A stretch of 64,000 bases of DNA from Brachynemurus nebulosus (Eukaryota > Arthropoda > Insecta > Neuroptera > Myrmeleontidae). The stretch's first letter is position 1. The number at the start of each line of letters is the position of its first letter. The translations under genes were made by a program, and so were the position numbers. The stretch spans positions 17,147,619-17,211,618 of the forward strand of contig JAPWDM010000012.1 of the NCBI GenBank assembly GCA_035578155.1, read 5' to 3'. Shown in pieces: positions 48,552 through 60,500 of this stretch. Below the pieces are notes generated by a model, which ran no database searches, was not told where the DNA came from, and saw only the letters and a program-made list of their open reading frames with translations.

Positions 48552-51500
48552 ATGTTGTTAGACATACTGTTAATTATTATTTTAATTTTATTAATTATAT
48601 TTATAATTGCAACTTGGAAATACGATTATTGGCGAAAACGCAATGTACCCTACGTGAAACCCACATTTCCATTCGGATGCTTCAACAAAACGTTTCTTGG
48701 ACGAACAACATTCACGCAACAATTGAAAAAATACTACAAGTAAAATTTCTTTTATGTCCTAGATAACCGTTACGTTAATTTAAACTGTTTTGAAATCGAT
48801 TGTTTCAGTGAATACAGTGAATACAGATATTTTGGAATATATGTGTTTCGGCATCCGTATTTATTCATTCGCGATCCAGAACTAGTAAAATGTGTTTTGA
48901 TCAAAAATTTTCAAAATTTTCGAGACAATGTTCATCGCATAAATGGTACTAGTGATCCTTTGGCCGCAAATAATCCATTTATACTGAAAGGTGACAAATG
49001 GAAAGTAGTGCGAAATCAACTGACACCAGCTTTCTCGCCTGCTAAAGTAAGAAATTGTCAGTGAATTCCAGCAATTTTAGTTATGTTAAGTGTCTTTTTT
49101 TTTTTTTTTTTAGATCAAAACCATGTTTCCAAATATGGTTAGCGTATCCAAAAAATTAGTGAAGTATTTAAAAGATAATCCAAATTTACGAAAAGGAGTA
49201 TCGGCTAAAGAACTTGGATTGTATTTTGCTACTGAAAATGTCGCGTTGTGTGGATTGAATATTGATGCAAGATCGTTTGAAAATGATCCAAAAAATTTGA
49301 AAAACATTGCCGGGAATTTGTTTCAGCAAAATGAAAATTTTCGAACGTTTCTTTTGTTTATTTTAATTTGGGCTGATCCTCACCTTAACAACTTTCTTCG
49401 TTTGAAGTAAGCAAGTCCATTTTCACTCATAGCCAGCTCTTTTTTCACTCGGTAGATGCCGTGTCCTTAGCACACTGTGCAAGAAAAAAATAATCTTGTA
49501 AAAAATAAATGCAACATATGGTTGGGGACAGGGCCGGCGAGAGAAAATTTGTTTCTCCAAAAATAATATTAGTAGATAAGCTATGACAGAGCGACTCCAC
49601 AGTAGAACCCCAATTATCCGGACTACTTTTTTGACCGTGTTAAGAACCGTGTAGTTTGGGGTCCTACTGTACCTAGTGTATGAATTGACCTTTGACCCGG
49701 CACGTACCGAGTACATGTATTTAAAATTTGTTGTTGACATTTGACCCCAACACTCGCTTATACTGTTAGCCTTGAAATTCCTAAGAGGTGAGTCAATACC
49801 AGCGACCAAATTAATTTATGTTAACCCATTATGCATCATCACAATTTACTTATAACAATTTCATTTTGTGTTAACCCATTACCCGCCAGCACTGACGTAG
49901 TTTTTGAATGCAAACCTAACGCATGCGCAGACTGAATTTAAGTACACGACGCATGCGCAGACTGAATTTTAGGTTACAATTTGATAGATGGGGTACGCTA
50001 CCGCGTCAAAAATGTGAGATTACCCTAAGTCGGGGGGGTGGCCCCAAACTTTTGACACCGTACTGTACTTAAATTTTTGGTACACTGCCGTGTAAAAAGT
50101 GCGGGCCCCCCTAACTGAAAAAGGTATCCGATCACTTTTTGAAGCGCACTGTACTTATTTTTTTGTGTGTACATGCAAGCCTTAACCTTTAACCTCACTT
50201 AATTGAGTCATCTTGAACGAAAGGTACACTATCACGTCAAAAATTTGGGATTACCCTAACCCACGGGGTGGCCCCAAACTTTTGACACTGTACTGTACTT
50301 AAATTTTTGATACACTGCCATGTCAAAAGTGTGGACCCCCTGACCAAAAAGGTATCCGATCACTTTTTGAAGCGCACTATACTTATTTTTTGTGTGTACA
50401 TGCAAGCCTTGGCCCCAACACGCGCTTGCCTTAATTACGTCATCTTAAACGAAAGGTACACTATCACGTCAAAAATGTGGGATTACCCTAATCCAAGGGG
50501 TGACCCCAAACTTTTGACACCGTACTGTACTTAAATTTTTGGTACACTGCCGTGTCAAAAGTGCGAACCCCCCTGGCCAAAAAGGTGTCCGATCACTTGT
50601 TGAAGCGCACTGTACGTGCAAACCTTAACCCCAACACGCGCTTGCCTTAATTGCGTCATTTTAAACGAACTACCAAGTCAAAAATGTGGGAAATGTCCTA
50701 ACCCAAGGGGTGGCCGCTAAATTTTGCGGGGCACTGTACCAAGCGCTAGATTTTAAAACCAGACTCCGGGGTCCAGATTTCTGACCGCTACTGTACTGCC
50801 GGAAATCGAGTGTTAACTGTACCTTATGGGGATTTTTGGTATATTTAACCTTGGAAAATTCCAGGAATTTTTATCAGTTTTAAAATAAACAAACAACTAA
50901 TAATTAAATGTTTATTTTAGCTGAATTATGATCATATGACTCATATATGGAGTTTTTTTGGTATAAGAAAGATGACGTCATGGAATATTAATGAGTTAAA
51001 AAATTGTTTAGTAAAAAATATCACCCATTGTAGGCCTCAAACAAGAAATTATTTTTATCAGTTTTAATACTTTAACATTTAACCTACAGTGACCAATTTT
51101 TTAGTTAACTAACAAAAGTTCTTGAAATTTTAACAAGTTACAAAAAATATTACTTCTTATGGTGCACAACACTTTTGAATTTGACTGTAGCACAAAACTG
51201 TTTCTATATCAAACGAAAATTATCTGAAATAATTCAGTATGTACATATGTATAGACTCTGTATATTAAAAATATTTTATGTATACACTCTGTATATTGAG
51301 AATAAGAAAGAAAATTTGTATATAATTTTAATTTTTATGAATACTAGTAAACGAATTGTATAGCCATTTATGAATAAGTATTAAATCTAATTATAAAATA
51401 ATTTATAAATATTGCAAAAAATTTGTTTAATCAGCAAAATCAATGTATATCATTTTAATACTGATACATATTTATATTAGGGTATAATAGTATTGTATTT

Positions 51501-54500
51501 AACATTTTTAAACAGAATAAAAGTTCAATTTTTGGTTTTAAATTACTATAAACACGTCGCTTAATATAAAAATGATAACAGCATTGAGTTTTACTAAATT
51601 TTTAAGTCTGTAAAATCAAAATTTTTATAGACTAGAACATTTTGAATTTGATACTTTATCAATCATTAACATATATATAATATCATGTATATATAACTGG
51701 TGTATATTTAGTATTTTTAATAAATATTTTAGTATACAGGGTGTATCATGAAATATGCTTTTCAATTAGAATAATAAATTTCATAAGATTTTTGTTAATA
51801 CTCTTATTGGTTAACGAAAGAAACTTTTTGCTGTAAAAAAAATAGGGGAATTCAGGGTAATAATTAAATAAAACGCACATATTTTTCTTTTTTTTAAAAT
51901 TTTATTTATAGAATATGTATACAAAAAAATTAAATCGCTTAAATCTATATATTACTAAAAATCTATTTATTTTCCATATAAAATTTTTTTAAAAGAATAC
52001 AGTTTTCTAATGAGCAAATTTTATCTGAATGGATCATACAGCGTCTTGAATAATATTCATCTCGCAGATTGGAAATCTTCGGTACATCAAATATTTCCTC
52101 CAAATTCAAAATCCACGGCTGGTTTTCGGTACCATCAAACAAATTTGAAATCCATTTCTTCTTTTCACCGCCCTTGAAACTTCTTTAATATAGGTTTCAA
52201 TATGGAATGAAGTTTTTTGTACGGAATAAATCCATATGACCAAGGTATCCCATGCCAATTTCGGCAAAGCCAATGTGCAGCAACCCGTTCATATTTCTTC
52301 GGCAACTCGTTGAAATCAAACGGTGCGTCGAATATAAGATGTAATATTTCATCCGAATTTTCCGCAACGATACCAACTTCTTTAAAATAAAATTGGTTGT
52401 TAGCTCCTTGATAGCCTTGTATGTCAAGAAACGCCATTTTTTATCGCCGCTGTAGAACTGAATTTACTCACACAATCCACAACTTTATATAAAATAATTA
52501 AAATTGGTGAGGATAGTTAATTTGTGGGATGTATCCGAAAAAGGATACTAATAGCTATTGCTAGTTGACCATCAAATTACAAACTGTTAATAATATTTAG
52601 CACATTGGTGCATACCATGTTCTTTTCACTTTAAGACCTAGTGATTTAAGGAATGCTAAATTTTCGGGTGAAATGTGTTGTCGCTTAAAAGTTTTACGTT
52701 TAATGATCTTAGGTTTCGAAAGTCCTTTGCTAGGTTGTTTAGCGTTGGACTGCTCTGAATTGTAAATTATCATGGTTCGAAATGCAATTGTTTTACCACG
52801 AAATTGTTTTTTCAGCGAAAGTGATGTTAACTCTTTGACAACCACCGGTAAATTGACAATATTTTGTGTAAGTTTAACTAATTTATACCCTTTAACCATG
52901 ATAATGTGTGTGAGCCCTTTAACCATGATAAGGTGTATGAGCTCTTTAACCATGATAAGGTGTATGAGTCACTCCGGGGGCAAAATAAGTCACTCCGGGG
53001 GCAAACTGAGTCACTCCGGGAGCAAAATGAGTCACTCCGGGAGTAAAATGAGTCATTCCGGGAGCAAAATGAGTCACTCCGGGAGCAAAATGAGTCACTC
53101 CGGGAACAAAATTAGTCACTCCGGGAGCAAGATGAGTAACTCCGGGAGCCAAATGAGTCACTCCGGGGGCAAAATGAGTCACTCCGGGAGCAAAATGAGT
53201 CACTCCGGGAGCGAAATGAGTCACTCCGGCTGCATGTGAGTTACTCGTTGGAGTCAAATGAGTCGCTCCGGGAGAAAATGAGTCACTCCGGGAGCAAAAT
53301 GAGTCACTCCGGTAGCAAAATGAGTCACTCCGGGAGCAAAATGAGTCACTCCGGGAGCAAAATGAGTCACTCCGGGAGCAATATGAGTCACTCCGGGAGC
53401 AAAATGAGTCACTCCGGAGCAAAATGAGTCACTCCGGGAGCGAAATGAGTCACTCCGGGAGCAAAATGAGTCACTCCGGGAGCAAAATGAGTCACTCCGG
53501 GAGCAAAATGAGTCACTACGGGAGCAAAATGAGTCACTCCGGGAGCATGTGAGTCACTCGTTGGAGTCAAATGAGTAGCCCGGTGAAGCAAATGAGCTAA
53601 GTATATATGTGAAATTGTCTGAACCGGAATCAATGGAGTGGGATAAAATGGATGTTTCAATTGGTGAATTTTTCGAACGTGAACCAATGCTGCTGAACGA
53701 ACTGACTTTGGAAACATTTCTTTAAATCTACAAGTGAATCAGTTTGAATGTGCTGAAAAGTTATGGTGCGAAAATCATACAACGCGCCTGGATTTGGTTA
53801 CCAGCCGATTATCAAGCCATGTTTCAAGAATGTGAACCATGTTTTGAATATTATAATCGACCCTGGCCACAAGATCATATTGATGGACCACCTGGTTTGA
53901 AAATTCGCTGTGAAATGTGCAAGAATGGCGTGAAAATGGAGGAAAACTTTCAACCGCCCGTTGGTGAACCATTGACATCTGCAACACGGATTTCACACGT
54001 TGAAGACATATTTCTGACTCATCCTTATTTGTATACAAAAGTCAGAAATTTCGATATGTTATTATACTTAACAAAACAACTATTGAAATATGATATTTGG
54101 GTGCAACATCTGTATGCATATATGATACCCGAATATGCACAACGAATTTGTCAAGTATGGGATCAGTTACCTGAAAACATGAAACAGTTACGTTCGGGTG
54201 TTATTGAATATATAAACAAATCATACAATTTTTAATATTTATTTATTGTAAAAAATATTTCATATACATTTGTTGTAAAAAATATTACATATACATTTAT
54301 TGTGAAAATATTTTGTATTCATACTTATTTTTTAAAAATAAAGAACAATAATTATTTACATATATGTGTTATTTATTTGAAAAAAAAAAACCTTTTTATC
54401 TTACAGGGTTAAAAAATATAAAAATAAAATATACACTTCAATGAGGGATAACTACTGCTTCTTATACGGTGGTGTTCTTCAAAATTCAGTAAATTCTTAG

Positions 54501-57500
54501 TGTGGATAATCAATTAATCATCATCATCATCATCATAATCGCTAGCATCTTCTTTATCAGTTTCATCCAGATAATCACCTAGTGGTTCAATAACATCAGC
54601 CTTTTGAAGTTCGCGAAGTATAGAGAATATTTCTCGACCAACAGTAGTTTCTTTTAAAGCATTTAACTCTTTGATTAAATCTTCTCGATCGTAAACGTTA
54701 AACAACAACATATTTTTATTTTCCTCTAAACTTCGAATAATATTGAGTATTTTTTCACCAGTCTCTGAAGTCTCGTATAAACGTTGTAATTCATCTATTA
54801 AAGTATTAGGATTATGCCAGTATTTTATTTTTTTCGATTGTATGTTAACATTTCTACACTCTCTCAAGTTGTCTTGCTTAAAATGCTTAGCTAAGGCCCC
54901 GTTTTCGACATTTTCATTTGAAGCTATATGACGTTTTAAGCTTATTGGTTTAACCTGATTGACAATTTTCGCTTCATTTTCCGAGTCAACGTTTCGAACC
55001 TCTTTTAACATTATAATATCTAAAGCAGTTCCTAAAAGTTTAGTTAGTTGTGAAGAGGAGGTTGTTTCATTGCAATTGTTATTAATTGCTGTTAAGTGAT
55101 TTACTTGCTTACTTTCATTAGACCAACTATCTTTCTCGTTTTCAGATTGATGACGGTTTTCTCCTCTTTTCAAAGAGTTAAATTTGGTTTGAATGGCTTC
55201 AGTTGCAGCATCTATCCTTTTTTGGTCAAACGGATTCAAGATTGCTTCAGAGTAATCAATATCATGCTGTAGTTGAGATGTATTTTCATCATCATTATCA
55301 TCAAATCTAGATATAGAGATATCAGCAGGTGTTTTATTATTATTATTAGCATCATATGATATGAATTTGCTTGGTGAGTTATCATTCTTTCCAATCGTAC
55401 CATCATTAATATTGTTTAACGAATTATGTTGAGCATTTAAGTGTCTAGAAAGATTAGACTTTCGCGTAAATGCTTTACCACAAAAATCACAATTATACAT
55501 CGTTCAGCGGGAGGTCTGAAGCGTTCGCTAGTAAATGAATAACTGTTCAAAGATTTATTGCTTCTCTACTTATATATACTTAGCTCATTTGCTTCACCGG
55601 GCTACTCATTTGACTCCAACGAGTGACTCACATGCTCCCGGAGTGACTCATTTTGCTCCCGTAGTGACTCATTTTGCTCCCGGAGTGACTCATTTTGCTC
55701 CCGGAGTGACTCATTTTGCTCCCGGAGTGACTCATTTCGCTCCCGGAGTGACTCATTTTGCTCCGGAGTGACTCATTTTGCTCCCGGAGTGACTCATATT
55801 GCTCCCGGAGTGACTCATTTTGCTCCCGGAGTGACTCATTTTGCTCCCGGAGTGACTCATTTTGCTACCGGAGTGACTCATTTTGCTCCCGGAGTGACTC
55901 ATTTTCTCCCGGAGCGACTCATTTGACTCCAACGAGTAACTCACATGCAGCCGGAGTGACTCATTTCGCTCCCGGAGTGACTCATTTTGCTCCCGGAGTG
56001 ACTCATTTTGCCCCCGGAGTGACTCATTTGGCTCCCGGAGTTACTCATCTTGCTCCCGGAGTGACTAATTTTGTTCCCGGAGTGACTCATTTTGCTCCCG
56101 GAGTGACTCATTTTGCTCCCGGAATGACTCATTTTACTCCCGGAGTGACTCATTTTGCTCCCGGAGTGACTCAGTTTGCCCCCGGAGTGACTTATTTTGC
56201 CCCCGGAGTGACTCATACACCTTATCATGGTTAAAGAGCTCATACACCTTATCATGGTTAAAGGGCTCACACACATTATCATGGTTAAAGGGTATAAATT
56301 AGTTAAACTTACACAAAATATTGTCAATTTACCGGTGGTTGTCAAAGAGTTAACATCACTTTCGCTGAAAAAACAATTTCGTGGTAAAACAATTGCATTT
56401 CGAACCATGATAATTTACAATTCAGAGCAGTCCAACGCTAAACAACCTAGCAAAGGACTTTCGAAACCTAAGATCATTAAACGTAAAACTTTTAAGCGAC
56501 AACACATTTCACCCGAAAATTTAGCATTCCTTAAATCACTAGGTCTTAAAGTGAAAAGAACATGGTATGCACCAATGTGCTAAATATTATTAACAGTTTG
56601 TAATTTGATGGTCAACTAGCAATAGCTATTAGTATCCTTTTTCGGATACATCCCACAAATTAACTATCCTCACCAATTTTAATTATTTTATATAAAGTTG
56701 TGGATTGTGTGAGTAAATTCAGTTCTACAGCGGCGATAAAAAATGGCGTTTCTTGACATACAAGGCTATCAAGGAGCTAACAACCAATTTTATTTTAAAG
56801 AAGTTGGTATCGTTGCGGAAAATTCGGATGAAATATTACATCTTATATTCGACGCACCGTTTGATTTCAACGAGTTGCCGAAGAAATATGAACGGGTTGC
56901 TGCACATTGGCTTTGCCGAAATTGGCATGGGATACCTTGGTCATATGGATTTATTCCGTACAAAAAACTTCATTCCATATTGAAACCTATATTAAAGAAG
57001 TTTCAAGGGCGGTGAAAAGAAGAAATGGATTTCAAATTTGTTTGATGGTACCGAAAACCAGCCGTGGATTTTGAATTTGGAGGAAATATTTGATGTACCG
57101 AAGATTTCCAATCTGCGAGATGAATATTATTCAAGACGCTGTATGATCCATTCAGATAAAATTTGCTCATTAGAAAACTGTATTCTTTTAAAAAAATTTT
57201 ATATGGAAAATAAATAGATTTTTAGTAATATATAGATTTAAGCGATTTAATTTTTTTGTATACATATTCTATAAATAAAATTTTAAAAAAAAGAAAAATA
57301 TGTGCGTTTTATTTAATTATTACCCTGAATTCCCCTATTTTTTTTACAGCAAAAAGTTTCTTTCGTTAACCAATAAGAGTATTAACAAAAATCTTATGAA
57401 ATTTATTATTCTAATTGAAAAGCATATTTCATGATACACCCTGTATACTAAAATATTTATTAAAAATACTAAATATACACCAGTTATATATACATGATAT

Positions 57501-60500
57501 TATATATATGTTAATGATTGATAAAGTATCAAATTCAAAATGTTCTAGTCTATAAAAATTTTGATTTTACAGACTTAAAAATTTAGTAAAACTCAATGCT
57601 GTTATCATTTTTATATTAAGCGACGTGTTTATAGTAATTTAAAACCAAAAATTGAACTTTTATTCTGTTTAAAAATGTTAAATACAATACTATTATACCC
57701 TAATATAAATATGTATCAGTATTAAAATGATATACATTGATTTTGCTGATTAAACAAATTTTTTGCAATATTTATAAATTATTTTATAATTAGATTTAAT
57801 ACTTATTCATAAATGGCTATACAATTCGTTTACTAGTATTCATAAAAATTAAAATTATATACAAATTTTCTTTCTTATTCTCAATATACAGAGTGTATAC
57901 ATAAAATATTTTTAATATACAGAGTCTATACATATGTACATACTGAATTATTTCAGATAATTTTCGTTTGATATAGAAACAGTTTTGTGCTACAGTCAAA
58001 TTCAAAAGTGTTGTGCACCATAAGAAGTAATATTTTTTGTAACTTGTTAAAATTTCAAGAACTTTTGTTAGTTAACTAAAAAATTGGTCACTGTAGGTTA
58101 AATGTTAAAGTATTAAAACTGATAAAAATAATTTCTTGTTTGAGGCCTACAATGGGTGATATTTTTTACTAAACAATTTTTTAACTCATTAATATTCCAT
58201 GACGTCATCTTTCTTATACCAAAAAAACTCCATATATGAGTCATATGATCATAATTCAGCTAAAATAAACATTTAATTATTAGTTGTTTGTTTATTTTAA
58301 AACTGATAAAAATTCCTGGAATTTTCCAAGGTTAAATATACCAAAAATCCCCATAAGGTACAGTTAACACTCGATTTCCGGCAGTACAGTAGCGGTCAGA
58401 AATCTGGACCCCGGAGTCTGGTTTTAAAATCTAGCGCTTGGTACAGTGCCCCGCAAAATTTAGCGGCCACCCCTTGGGTTAGGACATTTCCCACATTTTT
58501 GACTTGGTAGTTCGTTTAAAATGACGCAATTAAGGCAAGCGCGTGTTGGGGTTAAGGTTTGCACGTACAGTGCGCTTCAACAAGTGATCGGACACCTTTT
58601 TGGCCAGGGGGGTTCGCACTTTTGACACGGCAGTGTACCAAAAATTTAAGTACAGTACGGTGTCAAAAGTTTGGGGTCACCCCTTGGATTAGGGTAATCC
58701 CACATTTTTGACGTGATAGTGTACCTTTCGTTTAAGATGACGTAATTAAGGCAAGCGCGTGTTGGGGCCAAGGCTTGCATGTACACACAAAAAATAAGTA
58801 TAGTGCGCTTCAAAAAGTGATCGGATACCTTTTTGGTCAGGGGGTCCACACTTTTGACATGGCAGTGTATCAAAAATTTAAGTACAGTACAGTGTCAAAA
58901 GTTTGGGGCCACCCCGTGGGTTAGGGTAATCCCAAATTTTTGACGTGATAGTGTACCTTTCGTTCAAGATGACTCAATTAAGTGAGGTTAAAGGTTAAGG
59001 CTTGCATGTACACACAAAAAAATAAGTACAGTGCGCTTCAAAAAGTGATCGGATACCTTTTTCAGTTAGGGGGGCCCGCACTTTTTACACGGCAGTGTAC
59101 CAAAAATTTAAGTACAGTACGGTGTCAAAAGTTTGGGGCCACCCCCCCGACTTAGGGTAATCTCACATTTTTGACGCGGTAGCGTACCCCATCTATCAAA
59201 TTGTAACCTAAAATTCAGTCTGCGCATGCGTCGTGTACTTAAATTCAGTCTGCGCATGCGTTAGGTTTGCATTCAAAAACTACGTCAGTGCTGGCGGGTA
59301 ATGGGTTAACACAAAATGAAATTGTTATAAGTAAATTGTGATGATGCATAATGGGTTAACATAAATTAATTTGGTCGCTGGTATTGACTCACCTCTTAGG
59401 AATTTCAAGGCTAACAGTATAAGCGAGTGTTGGGGTCAAATGTCAACAACAAATTTTAAATACATGTACTCGGTACGTGCCGGGTCAAAGGTCAATTCAT
59501 ACACTAGGTACAGTAGGACCCCAAACTACACGGTTCTTAACACGGTCAAAAAAGTAGTCCGGATAATTGGGGTTCTACTGTGGAGTCGCTCTGTCATAGC
59601 TTATCTACTAATATTGATGAGCAAAAAAAAAAAAAAGAAACAAAAACAAAGCATAAAGGAAACGGCTTCTCACTTTTCTCCGGACCTCTAATCGGGGTTG
59701 CGGGTCCTCGTTTTAGACTCGAGTCCCCTGGCAATTGCCACACTTGCCCTACCCCTTCGCCGGTCCTGGTTGGGGATATATTCGACAACTTTTAAAAATA
59801 GTGTAAGATTTTTTGCGATTCGTGCTAGAATAAGTTGTAATAATAATTTGTGTAAAATACTGTATTTGTCCTTATTAGCAGTGGCGTACCTAAGCGTGAG
59901 CGATTTGGGCTCACAACCAAGGCCCTTAAAGGGGCCTTGCTAGTAATTGTTTTTCGTTTCCTTTTCTTTTTTTTTTTTTTTTTTTGATTGTCGCCTAATT
60001 TTTAAGACAGACATTTCAAAAAGAAAATTGAAGGGGACCTTGTAAAAATTATCTTGCCGACTCCCCCTTTTCGTCTTGTGAGGCCATTGATTATTGGTGA
60101 ACCTTGTTATTTCAAAATCGGGTAAAAAACACCGTGTAAAAAAAGAGTTGACTGTACAGATGCTTTGGTCCATCAAAAACACTTTGTTGTGCTATTATAA
60201 TACGTATCCATTATTCTTCGCTAGACTTTTAAGCAAGGAGGTTACCAAATTCATTTCAACCTTGGTAAAAGATGTCTTAAATCATAGAAGGCGTAATAAC
60301 GTTCGAGCTACCGATTATCTGGATTATTTGTTGCAAGTGCAACAAAAGTGTAAAGACATCGGTACGTAATTTTATATTTTCAAAGGTGAAACCGCATAAC
60401 CAAAGTAAATAAACCACATTAAGATTTTAGTGATTTGGATATTATTGCAAACTTTACCACTTTATTTATCGATGGCGTTGACACGAGTTCATTAATGCTA

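Larger units (their letters stand above)
49565..53608 (+). repeat. left arm of the giant inverted repeat
   Basis: Every base compared pairs with the right arm under the rule x + y = 109180, with no indel. It contains, from outside in, a 70-bp pogo-like MITE, ~230-bp tandem units, AT-rich sequence, the DIQG gene, the basic-protein gene and the 21-bp array. Confidence 0.93.
55572..59615 (-). repeat. right arm of the giant inverted repeat
   Basis: Exact mirror of 49565-53608. The inner boundary is sharp: the shared GTATATAT is followed by GTGAAATT on the left and AAGTAGAG on the right. Confidence 0.93.
49529..59768. mobile_element. 10.24-kb hAT-ended composite carrying a 4044-bp perfect inverted repeat
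   Basis: The ends are CAGGGCCGGCGA and, in reverse complement, CAGGACCGGCGA, bounded by an exact 8-bp duplication. Short hAT-style end (49529-49558) is GAGAGAAAA-rich; the right-hand non-palindromic tail (59616-59768) has a 13-A run. Between them lie two 4044-bp arms (49565-53608 and 55572-59615) and a 1963-bp unique core. Genes: an outward DIQG protein and a basic protein in each arm, and two convergent genes in the core. No transposase, integrase or polymerase is recognised, so it would depend on others for movement. It sits in intron 3 of P450 gene 3. Confidence 0.8.
49521..59776. repeat. 8-bp target duplication pair GTTGGGGA
   Basis: GTTGGGGA occurs at 49521-49528 and 59769-59776 immediately outside the large element. 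The paralogous intron of gene 2 (about 39548-39575, AGGGATATGTTCTTTAACTT) runs through without an insertion. Confidence 0.85.

Noticed and set aside
52963..53575. CRISPR-like array
   Set aside because: The units are contiguous with no unique spacers, and the DNA is eukaryotic.
52772..53717. Repetitive frames SHSGSKM and GVTHFAP over the 21-bp arrays, in both arms
   Set aside because: A 21-bp unit without stops stays open on both strands. Single-base length changes between units break the frames repeatedly, and no start lies downstream of a promoter, so a protein is unlikely.
49565..59615. Palindrome as an assembly artefact
   Set aside because: A unique core, sharp junctions and exact hAT duplications outside argue for a real structure, though read-level proof is not available to me.
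49529..59768. Polinton/Maverick-type element
   Set aside because: No polymerase B, integrase, protease or capsid-like gene is present, and the duplication is 8 bp, not the 5-6 bp of that class.
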